From Symsagittifera roscoffensis (Eukaryota; Xenacoelomorpha; Acoela; Convolutidae), in assembly GCF_963678635.1 (NCBI RefSeq), contig NC_087070.1, forward strand, positions 30,344,390 through 30,408,389: a stretch of 64,000 nucleotides of DNA, in the 5' to 3' direction. Positions 54,360-64,000 of the stretch are shown here, piece after piece; within the stretch, counting starts at the first letter, position 1, and each line of letters starts with the position of its first letter. The position numbers and the translations under genes were made by a program. Under the pieces are notes generated by a model that saw only the letters and a program-made list of their open reading frames with translations, had not been told where the DNA came from and ran no database searches.

Positions 54360-55500
54360 CAATGTTTCTAGCGTAAACAGTTTATGGCTGTTGCCTGTTC
54401 GGTCTGTACTTTCTGAATATAACTCAAGCCTTCTTCTGTCTGTACCTGCCAACGCTGTTTCATCGGAGTTTCCTGCTTATGGTGTTTCTCGATCCTCGTG
54501 TTTAAATGTTGGACCTTCTCGCCATCATAATTCAAATTAAATCCACAACAGGTAAGCTCATAAAACTTTCCCGACCTCAGTTCACGTTCGAAAAGGGTTT
54601 TCAGGGAAGGTAGATATGAGTTTAAATTCGCTTCTTGTGAAAATAATTTTAGCTCCAGTTGTTTGTTCCACTTTGGATAACAGCAAATGCGAATGGTGTT
54701 CTCGATATCCTAACCTTAGATAAGGAACTGCATCATTCCGGGATGCTCCAACCACATGTGAACTTTTTCTGTGAGTCCTTGTTCAATTTCAACTCCAAGA
54801 ATGCCAACTTCCCTGATTATCTGGTTTCTCAAAAGTAAACAATCAAAAATAGGTGTAGTTTTTTCAATGCCTGTAGAACCATCTCTGCGTAACTACTCGC
54901 ACTTCTCTGAGTAACCAGTCACCACATCATCAACAAACCTTAGAAAAAAATTTAACACCCACTTCAGATTGGTCTCTCTAAATTTTTTCTATACATGGTT
55001 GCATTACGAGACTGTGTCAGAAGTGTTTGCATATTGAAGTTCTGATAAATTTCCACAGTTTACTTGATACGAGTTCAAGCAAGCATCGCTTTCAACTCTT
55101 TTTGATCTAAAGGTCACTCTCTATAGACAATGAGGGCAGACATCGAAGGGGCGTCTCCTGTTTTTGTACCTTCGCCAAACCATATAGACCGGCACGTTGC
55201 CCCATATTAACGTCAACCTAGTATGTACAACATATTATTGCATTTTAAGTTTACTTTACTCACAGTCATATTCAAATGTTCTTTCACTGTCTTGCGTAAC
55301 GAACCTGGAGACGTGGCTTCTTCATGAATTGTTTTTGGTGATGTTTCAATAGGTTTTTTAAGCGGGCGATTTGTGTACAAGCTTTTCACGGCAAGGGAAG
55401 TTTTACTCTCATCGGAGTCCAATACAGTATTTTGGGTAATTCCCTTGTCAACTGTGTGTTCGTTTCGATTCCCGCCCCCCAATTTTATCAAAACTTTTTG
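54360..55500 (-). mobile_element. Penelope-like retroelement fragment, copy 2
   Basis: Same motifs as copy 1: the motif-A-like block near 55364-55410, FVDDVV at about 54924-54942, and the GIY-YIG-like block near 54500. About 270 bases between the RT tail and the endonuclease-like part are deleted relative to copy 1. Confidence 0.58.
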
Positions 55501-56624
55501 CCAACATTTAATTGAGATGGTTGTATGGAGTACCGGTGAGAAAAAACCCGTCGAAGGGGCGTCTCCTGTTTTTGGACTTTCGGCAAACCATATAAACCGG
55601 CAGGTTGCCCCATGTTGACCTCAACCTAGTTTAGAGTGCATCACTAATCTCATCCGTCTTCTCCACCGCAAGCAGTTTTTTATTGATGTTTCTTTTTCGT
55701 GTCAACGCTATCCGTGAGATTTTTTGCTCACAAAATTATTGTGACTGCAATATTTCGTATAGTTTTGCGTCGTATGTAAGTGTTTTTAGTCACACACATT
55801 CCTACATCCTTATTAATTTCACAGCCAGAAGACCCTTGTCCCTTAAATATTTTTCTGAATTTTTCCATTACTTTATCTGAAGGTGTCTGTTTTGCTCTTT
55901 AGGCAAAAGACTTGGCTGCCGCTCCAATCTCACCCTGTAACTTATGTGAAGTCAGTTCTGACAGAAAAACTGTCAATGTCAGCAAGGAAATTGTGTTTAT
56001 TGAATTTATCATGGACCGGATATTTCAGTCCGAATCTTAACCCTTCTCTCGCCCCTTCTTGCGAAATGCAATCATCCAAAAGTTTAGCTGACCTATCAAT
56101 CAGTTTCTCAAAGGTCTATCCTGTTTCCTTGAGAGCCTCTTATATTTGTTTCTTGTATTGTTTTGAGCTTTTCTGGCTTAGATCGGTTATCATTGATGCC
56201 CTGTACAATATCATTATCAAGGCATTTTCTCAGAATTTTTTTCTTTGCAAAATGTTATGTACTTTGTTCAGGTATTTCAAATAGCCTAAAACAAATTTTG
56301 TGTCAGTTTTTTTTTCAGAACATTTCTAGATAAAATTCTTTTTTATTACGCTCAGTTAAGAACAGAAATGTTTATTATTAAAATAAATTTAAAAATATAA
56401 AACAGAGCGAGCTGCTGCTTATTCGCATGTTAGTGCTTGTGGTGTCTTGGGTCCTACCTTCTCGTCAAACTCTGGATTGTGTCGTCAGGCTCTGGTTCCT
56501 CTGAGGCATTTACAAAAAAAACTTCGAGAACACGTTGACTGTCTACTCTTTTCTTTTCGGCTTCTTGACGGTGGAAGAGTTGGTTTAATGTCAATCCAGA
56601 ATAAGAAGGCGCGCTCGTATTGGT

Positions 56625-57162
56625 GGAAAACTTTGATATCAAAAATGCTTTCTGTGGTATATTGGGTGGCCAAAATTTTCTCGTGCTGATGTCAGGTCGG
56701 GCAGGATTAACAGTTACTGTTTTTCCCAGGTCAACCTGCTCCCCTGACATCGGTCGAAAAAAGTATTCATCCCGGTTTGCCATCATAGAAGATAATACGC
56801 AGCCATACACATCCATGCATGATTTGTATGGAAAATGACGTATCATGCGCAGCACATACGTTTGTTTCAAAAACCTTCAAAATAGCTTTTTAACGGATTA
56901 AAATAGTAATAAAATGATTTCTCATCCTTAAGCAAGCTGTTGGTAAGATCTGAAAATTTTTCATCAAGCAAATCAAACGTCTAACATTTATCGTGCTACG
57001 TATAGAATAATTTTTTCACAAAGTTTCTTTTCTCCGGAAAATCGTGAAAATACAATTTGATGGACAGAAATGGCTGAGAAAACGTATCCTAAGTACACGA
57101 AACACTTTTATTAAATTATGATTTTTTCCACCATACAAATCTTACGTCGCAACATATATGGT
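56625..57162. mobile_element. 538-bp insertion with 7-bp target duplication
   Basis: Copy 1 of the duplication reads through CGTATTGGTATGAAAAC without interruption. In copy 2 the same place is split, with TATTGGT present on both sides (56618-56624 and 57163-57169) and 538 bases between. This is a clean empty/filled-site pair. The insert contains CATACAAATC near its right end and GATTTGTATGG in its middle, so it has internal inverted pieces. I do not recognise the family. Confidence 0.75.
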
Positions 57163-57310
57163 TATTGGTATGAAAACTATTTTTCCGTTGATAAATCCAA
57201 AATTTGAATTTAAACGAACAAACAAAAAAACTAGGTTTCTTAAAATCAAAATTTTTCATTAGTACAAAAGTGTTGATATTTCTGATAAAAAATTTCAATT
57301 AAAAACGAAA

Positions 57311-57763
57311 AAGCAAAAAAAAACTGAATTTTATTTTTTATTTGATTTTTAAACAATTCATTGTTGCAATGCTTCAGTTTGCTGCTCATGACTTCATATT
57401 CAATTGACTTGATAATGCCTTAATTTGTTTTGAAACCAAAAATTCTCAGCAAGTTTTCAAAAAGTTGAGTTTTGTTCTAATGGTTTTTGATTAGTTCGTG
57501 GTCTCAATGCTTCTTTTTATAGCTCATAATTCTCGATTCATAAAATTTTGCATCTTTTAGAATTTATTTTTGGAGCGTCCTCAACCATGGATTTCAAAAA
57601 AAATCTTTAAAAAAATTTAAAATTTCTTGGCAGTCTTTGCTTTTTAGATTTTGGCGTTTTCTTAAAGATCTTTACCGATTTTCAAAATTCTTCACACGAT
57701 CTCACCAAGTTTTCAAAGATTTTTCTTCCAAACTTTTCAAGAATAGTTAAGATTTGTCAAGGA
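57311..57763. other. AT-rich spacer, no gene seen
   Basis: T-rich sequence with repeated AAGATTTTT-like words; nothing coding is visible. Confidence 0.5.
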
Positions 57764-57853
57764 TTGCAAAGATTGCTGGGCCGGGTTCATCATATATGGT
57801 TCTATGTTAATCCATACAATGCAAGTATCCATGATCTCATATCACTTCTCAAC

Positions 57854-58053
57854 NNNNNNNNNNNNNNNNNNNNNNNNNNNNNNNNNNNNNNNNNNNNNNN
57901 NNNNNNNNNNNNNNNNNNNNNNNNNNNNNNNNNNNNNNNNNNNNNNNNNNNNNNNNNNNNNNNNNNNNNNNNNNNNNNNNNNNNNNNNNNNNNNNNNNNN
58001 NNNNNNNNNNNNNNNNNNNNNNNNNNNNNNNNNNNNNNNNNNNNNNNNNNNNN
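57854..58053. other. Assembly gap of exactly 200 N
   Basis: Same length as the gap at 24590, so likely a scaffolding placeholder. It truncates the Pao/BEL-like pol remains. Confidence 0.95.
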
Positions 58054-59750
58054 GGCCAAACTTGATCTGACAGATACTTTCCCGATATCTTCCGCGCCAA
58101 TCATCTCTTGGAAGAAATCGTTATACAGGAGATTGGGTTCACGAGTATGGTCTTTTTGGAATTGAATTGCCTGAAGCTTTGCATGCTGAATTACCAAAAC
58201 CGTGCAACCATTCATAGTTGATACCGTCGTAGATCCCGTGTGATTTGTTGTTTGGCAACCTAACCATAACTTGTCTATCTGAGCACTTGGTCGTAGTCTT
58301 AGGGACATGTCAGATAGAATAAAGCCTCGTTGTTAGTGTGTTGGAATTCAGAAGATGGGATTCGTTTTCATTTTCTCAGAATTTGTCAAATCTGGTGGAC
58401 TGACTATCAAGCAATTTGATTCTATACTGTGGTGAGTGTTTTTCTGTTACATCTTCTGATCGGTATCAGCAACACCTGAGACTGTCCAAACAAGCATCGT
58501 GTCGGTTAGCAGTATAGATCCTTCCTTGACGTTCCGTGACATCATAGATTGTGTAGATGCACTGTCCAAAAAAGAGATCAGCCTTCTTGGGCTTGTCGAA
58601 AACTGAATCTGCTAAGTTGTAGTTGCTGGCCTTTCATTGATCTATGACCGCATTTTCTTATTTTGATTCTCGTGAACCGTGCTGTTTTCCAACAACACAC
58701 GAGAAGATTTTAATTTCTTACCAGATTGTGGTAGCCTTGTGCGATTCATTCGATCAAAGGGAGACATAGGGTTCTTCTGGTTCACTGTATTAATGTGATC
58801 TGGAGCTCCTGCTGGTTTGATATCTAAGTTTATCTCCGCACAATTGTCAATGAGCGCCCTCAAGTGGTCAACATGGTCATTCTGAGATGTAATTATGACG
58901 TTTGCCGTTGGAACAACTGTGATGGTTCCAGTTTGGTTGATTTGAAGAGCATCTATTGTCGTTGTGAGTTGACGATTAGGTTGGTTAGAACTGCCATGAG
59001 ATTTTGTATTTTTGTCAAGTCTTGCACATTGATGTTGAAGGATTTCGCTGGATGCCGTGACTGGCAGACAAATAATTGAAGCACAATTTATTGCTTGTCA
59101 CCAAAATGTTTCATTCTGATGCTGTCATCAATCTGTTTTTCTCACACTGCAAAATTGGATTGGAACTCTACACTGTGGTAAAGAGAAACCATGCCCGTGA
59201 GATCGGTTCTTTCCCAAAGAGAACATCTGCTGCTCAAGCTCCATCTGCTGCATCTGTGAGATCATTGATCAACCTGTAATGAACCGACTATGTTGTCTAA
59301 GAACAAGATGATTTGATCAAAGTCAAGAGCTTTAACCCGGTCGTTAGCAGTTTCCCATGCCGCCTTCTGAGACTCGGTTTTGAGGTTTTTGATGAGCAAG
59401 AAAAGCCACAAATCCGTTTTTTATTGAAATCTGAGTGCCATGATCAATTGCGAATTCTCATTGAAGACTGAGCGTAACTGACGTACTTGAGATACTTTTT
59501 CTGTTCAAAGTGCAGTGAACCCATGAATCCTAGACATGAGTTTCCAAAAAAAGACTCAATCATTTTGTATCTCTGCTCTAGCATTCGAAACGCTGCGTCG
59601 TAATTGCTTCTTGTCGTCTCCAGATTCATAATGAGTTGGGAAGCAACACATCTTGAGATACATCAATTTCTGAACCGGTGACAGCTTCTCTGTGTCATGG
59701 AAAGTTGATAGTAGTAGATGTTGAGGTAATCAGGGGGGATGCATGGCGGA
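58054..59750 (-). mobile_element. Decayed Pao/BEL-like LTR retrotransposon (gag to start of RT)
   Basis: On the minus strand from about 59720 downward: a gag part with KLSPVQKLMYLK (near 59690-59655), then SNYDAAFRMLEQRYK (near 59610-59570) and ESQKAAWE with FLDN (about 59370-59290), which match the Pao/BEL gag pattern LS...QK..YLK ... NY..A...L..RY ... R..WE...FL. Further on come a protease-like TMLVWTVSG (near 58520) and LLYNDFFQEMIG (near 58110), which resembles the segment before the RT domain. Stops and frameshifts are frequent. The LTRs are not identified; the gap removes the rest of pol. Confidence 0.55.
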
Positions 59751-60096
59751 CCCCATGTATTAAGATACGGTATATTTTGCCGGTCCCGCATGCTATGAGA
59801 TAGGGAATACCAATGGTAAGGTTTCAGTGTGATGGTAAGAGAAAGAAAATTGAACTTTTTTTGGTTACTGTGTGGAAGTGTCTAGTTTTTTCGCAAAATA
59901 TCGGCGCGCGTTATCTAATTGGGAACAATTCTTTGTTAATTACGTGTAGATTGTGGGATGAAGGTCTTTTAATTAGATATTTGGTACATGGTAAGTCAAT
60001 GGTAAAAATTTTTGGAAGAAAACTTGGAATTTCTATTAAAAAAATGAAAGTTTTTCAAAAAAAACTTCAAAACACACTAAGATTTGTTATATTTTG
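59751..60096. other. No supported gene
   Basis: One rightward open frame of 94 codons (59813-60097) has no recognisable features and biased composition; treated as chance. Confidence 0.45.
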
Positions 60097-60668
60097 ATCT
60101 AATTATGATTTATGAGATACTTTTACTTTCTATATATCTGAATCTATTCTGAAACCTACTGAAAGTTCGAAAAAAGTCAAATTTTCGAGAGAAAAAATTA
60201 AATAACAAAAAAGTATATGAATCACTGCATCGTATAGTAAACTTACTGCCATAACTTAGACTTAGAAAATATAAAACTACATGTTTACATAAAACTATTT
60301 ATAAAATTCAAAAGATGCAAATCATGAATATTATTCAAGTTTGTTTGGTAGAAATTAAAAAGAAGAAATGCTGAATAAATTGCGTAAAATCCACACAAAA
60401 TATCAGTTTTTTGTAGATTTCGAGGAACCATTCGCCGTTACTTTTTTGTTAGAAATGAATATGCTTTTCTTTTTCGACCCAAAGAATCAGCAAAGTAGTA
60501 AGTTATGTCCATTCTTATATAATTGGATCTAATAATAATTTAATAGATACTTTCACTTTCTATCTATCTGAATCTATTCTGAAACCTACTGAAACTTCGA
60601 GAAAATTTAATTTTTGAGAGAAAAAAAGTTAAATTGCAAAGAAAGTATATAAATCACTGCATCGTATG
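60097..60668. repeat. Direct repeat of about 145 bp, 427 bp apart
   Basis: 60097-60240 and 60524-60668 share GAATCTATTCTGAAACCTAC, TTCGAG.GAAAA and AATCACTGCATCGTAT in the same order. Confidence 0.8.
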
Positions 60669-60774
60669 TGAAATATATCGCAACTTTATAATAAAATAAC
60701 AACAAAACACTGCATCGTACAAAATTTTAATACATTGCATCACTCGTTGTGAACTCATTACATTGCATCAGTTC

Positions 60775-63700
60775 TTATAAGTTCAATGATTTTGTTTGAG
60801 TTCCATCATTTTGGACTTGTCGTTTTGGATAAAAATAACTAAGTACTTTTTTTGTTTGCTCATATTTGGCTACCGTATAATTTATACTTCTGAATCCTCT
60901 ATTTGTAGATGTTAGGTTGATTGTTTTATCGAGCACTCTTCTATACTTTTACATGGGTCCAACTCCAGAATCTTCGAGAACTCGCTTGTTTAATCCTTTG
61001 CTGCTAAAATTGAATTTATCTGTTTTGTTGTCATAGCACTAATAAGTTTTGCTACATGAACATAGCATTTCTGTGCACCTAAATTCTTCTTTAAAAAGTC
61101 CCGGCTCCCGCTTATCATGCTTTTCATGAGTACTGCAACACGTTCGAGGTAAGAAATTAGAGTTTGCATCAGCCTTGAAAGAGTCTCTGCAGTCATTTTC
61201 CCTTATTTTTCCCAAGCAGCACTTTTATCTGGTTGGATACAAGCGTATAAATTCTCTTCCGCAAGAGCTAAGTAAAGCGAGTCTGTGTCCATAACTAACT
61301 CTTCAAACTTGTTTACATCACATAATGTGTCAAAGAAGTTTTAGTAGAGCTCCAACATTCTCAGTTTTGCATACTGCAATATGAAGAATCCAACAATGAT
61401 GGGTTCTCGGTGCTCAATGGTTGAGTTCAACAACTCCACCTCATACAAGTCTTTTTCAACTGTAAATAATCTTTTGATCAACGGCTCATTTATTGCTTTA
61501 TGAGTTTTTTCATCGTTTAGATATTCTATGATTGAATGTTTGGATCTATCCATGATCTGATATCAATGCGAGGAATTGCCTAAAAGCTTCATAGTTTCTG
61601 CTACAACTCCTGGCAAAGGGGTTTCATCTCCTTCTCTTCTCGCATCAACCACTGATGGAACAAAAGTATTGAAACATTTCCGAGGAGATTATTGAACAAA
61701 ACGGTAAATTGTGGTGCACTGCAAGCCAAGTTAAAAATAAAAGCTGAGCAGAGGAGTTATCACTGTTCCATTTTCTAGCTTGAAAGTAGATGTCAGCATT
61801 CTCTGAGGATAAATTAATATTTCGTTCTCGATTGCATAGTTCATTATGTTATCTCCAATATCATTTCTTCCAACCTTCTTCCAAGTAGTTTTGAAAATTG
61901 GAGGAAAATTCGCAAATTTTGGTTTTAGTTCATCTGGAACAACTAAATTGCACTGAACATAGCTAAAAAGAGATCCATCTTTTATTTTTGCTAGAATGGA
62001 GTCTGTAGAAAGAAGTCTTTTGCAGGGAAAGTAGGTTCTGACGTGATTTTTGATCTTCTTATTGGTTTTGAAACTTTTCCAACACTTACACTCCCACATT
62101 TCTTCAACTTTGTATCCTTTCTCTTTTATGTATTCCCGTCTCATATCATCCATCCCTCTCTTCTTGTTTTTTTTGCTCAATATTTTGATCTGTTAAGGAG
62201 GGACGAGTTTCCTGGCAAGAACAGAAGTGGTAGTAACATCCCATTGCTTCAAACACTGTCTTACAGTGATCACAATAACCATCCACTTTAAATTAGTCAA
62301 TTTTTTCTGCTTTCCAGATGTGAAAAAGCTCTCAATTTTGCATTCTGGTCTTGTTTCTTGATAGAAAATCATCACCTTCTCAAAGTTGCGAGATCGGTTA
62401 TGTCTAGATTTAAACTTTTGCATATCGGTGTCATAATCCTATCTCATGTACAGTTCTGTTTGCATATCTTGACACAATGAGAAAGGGTAAAGCTGGCTTG
62501 CATCAGTTCCAACGATTAATTTACAAACATTTGATGAATTTCTGGTGGATGTTTCATCAACTACAGCTTTTCGAGTGAACACAATTGAAGGTCCACCAGT
62601 CATGTCTTCTGTAATTTTGTCACACAAATCTTTATCACTTTCGCAAAATGGATAAAAGACAAATCTACAAAAAGTAATTTGTAGATTTGTGTAGACATAT
62701 ATTTGCTACATTTGGAGGTGTGCATCCAGATTTCAACATATCTATCCCCTTGTTATGATAAAACTAATCAATGAAGTCTTCGTCTAGAGGATTGTTGTTT
62801 CTAAGTTTACTGAAAAGGACTTCATACGGTGGCAATTCGGGAAAATCCAGTTTGTCTGGGTTATCAAACCACTCATAGGGAAAGAACTCTTTCGTTTCCC
62901 TAGCTTTATAGGTTTTGAGAAAGGAGTCCAGAGTAGTTGATCCTCCCAAAAACTTCATTATGTCGAGAATTTGTACATCACCAAACTTGAAAGATATATA
63001 GTCATTTGCATTTTTGATGACGGATGTTTCTTGTTCTTTATCGCGAATCAAATAGAGGATTAGGTAGGACTTGATCAATTTCAAATCATATCTACCACTA
63101 TTGAAACCAAAATTAGGTACAATTTTTAAATATCTCTCCAGATGCTGTTTCAAATCGATGAGCTGATTTTTCTGAATTTGTAGGAATTGTGTTGACATAT
63201 CTGTTTCTTCCGAATCTTCAATGCATTCGTCTTCGTACTCAATTTTGATTCTTGAATAAGTTTTACTTCGCTCGCTTAGCTGATCAAAGATCTTTTTCAT
63301 TTTTCATTGATAGCTACTTGAATATCTCGAAATTTTGTTCTCATCTCCAGCTTACTTTTTTCAGCCAACAGTTCGAGGTTGCTTACAAAATCAATTATCA
63401 AGTTCTGTGGATCCTTGTTGTACAAAAATATGGGTTCATCAATCAGATTCGATGATATAAAGACATAAATTGGAACATGTTTTCCAATCCAGGTTGTAGT
63501 TTGTGTTTCTTTTAATTCCTCTGTAAGAACACAAATCGACTCAAAATTGAAATTTGCTAAATTATTGAAAAGTTTGTTATATTCAGAAAATGGAAGATAA
63601 AATCCTTCTAGTTTTTCACACAAGGTTTCTCGAACCTCATTCACGTTCTTTGGGTAAATACGTCTCACTCGATCCTTGCATCTCAGGAATGCTGATTAAA

Positions 63701-64000
63701 GTGGTCTGATTTGTGGAAAAATGTGTCACAGCTAGGGCATCGAAAGCACTTGAAGAAACTATCTATATCATTTGTATGAATGATATGATTTTTCAATCTC
63801 AGTAGCTAAACTGTTTTATCAAATCTTCCGGTTTTTCGTCGAGCTACTTCTCCTACATATTCTCCTTCTTGGATATCGAAATCGTAAATAAAGATGTTTC
63901 TTTGCCCAATTTCTTCGACAACAGATAAGTCTTCTACAGAAACTCCACGAAAGTTTTTAGGATCATCATCAGATTTTGATATAAATTCTTTAAAGTATCT
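60775..64000 (-). pseudogene. Decayed second protein-primed-type DNA polymerase B (different lineage)
   Basis: Runs off the window end and stops naturally at 60775. N to C on the minus strand: a zinc-finger-like CFRCPSCDTFFHKSDH (about 63770-63720); the exonuclease region with GFNSGRYDLKLIKSY (63120-63075) and DVQILDIMKFLGG; motif A with TDASQLYPFS (about 62510-62480); motif B region ETMKLLGNSS, where the next two codons read His and TGA instead of the usual Tyr-Gly (61563-61568); IEHREPIIVGFFILQYAKL (61430-61375); and motif C with MDTDSLYLAL (about 61295-61265). It ends with KREPGLFKEEF and a tail SYFYPKR. Many stops and frameshifts. This polymerase type is known to me from cnidarian and other animal mobile elements and differs strongly from the polymerase at 14-18 kb. 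Confidence 0.85.

Larger units (their letters stand above)
53785..57310. repeat. Large tandem duplication, copy 2
   Basis: See copy 1. It carries deletions in the Penelope-like region (around 54748) and at 56200, and the 538-bp insertion at 56625-57162. Confidence 0.9.

Noticed and set aside
1-64000. CRISPR arrays, bacterial operons, tRNA or rRNA genes
   Set aside because: No regularly spaced direct repeats with unique spacers, and no complete tRNA or rRNA fold was seen; the A-box-like sequence at 9980 lacks a convincing B box.

Overview
This window is AT-rich animal genomic DNA, probably from an invertebrate. The evidence is spliceosomal introns, fragments of animal genes (an Artemis/SNM1C-type nuclease, a secreted C-type lectin, a KDM2/KDM7-like JmjC protein) and many layers of decayed mobile elements. 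Two runs of exactly 200 N (24590-24789 and 57854-58053) look like scaffolding gaps. I cannot name the species.

The best-supported object is a full-length Polinton/Maverick (adintovirus-like) element at 1230-19440 (18,211 bp). Its ends are inverted repeats of about 225-230 bp that start AGTAGT and end ACTACT, and an identical 6-bp direct repeat, GATCAC, lies immediately outside both ends. Rightward it encodes: three early proteins of unknown or tentative function (1745-3277), a PC4-like small protein, a small unknown protein, a two-segment membrane protein, the FtsK/HerA-type packaging ATPase, two small Polinton proteins, a retroviral-type integrase, a penton-like minor capsid protein, a basic core/pVI-like protein, the double-jelly-roll major capsid protein and an adenain-type protease. 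Next comes a cassette (9959-13569) bounded by 92-bp inverted repeats, which carries a second PC4-like protein, a protein with an HUH-like motif and an unknown protein. Last is a protein-primed family B DNA polymerase split by two introns (14284-18625). The element is structurally complete but not open throughout: integrase, minor capsid, core protein and polymerase each have one frameshift, mostly in or beside A runs, and two reading frames are cut by a single in-frame TGA.

From 24.8 to 39.0 kb the window holds decayed copies of the same Polinton family, all on the minus strand. They mostly consist of the left end (TIR, first three genes, start of the ATPase), and the first-gene-to-third-gene block is repeated in tandem. 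Two relics end at a TIR followed by the same host sequence, a segmental duplication carrying JmjC pseudogene fragments (35433-37534 and 39025-41087).

From 41.4 to 47 kb there are host-gene pieces: an acidic exon, a tandemly repeated exon-like unit, an Artemis-like nuclease with frame breaks, short tandem repeats, a long near-perfect palindrome, and two exons of a C-type lectin whose matching last exon may lie 23 kb away at 22.9 kb. From 50.3 to 57.3 kb two tandem copies of a Penelope-like retroelement fragment lie on the minus strand, one interrupted by a 538-bp insertion with a 7-bp target duplication. From 58.05 to 59.75 kb there are Pao/BEL-like gag and pol remains. From 60775 to the window end (minus) lies a decayed second protein-primed-type DNA polymerase B of a different lineage. 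All identifications are from motifs and remembered family features; no searches were run.
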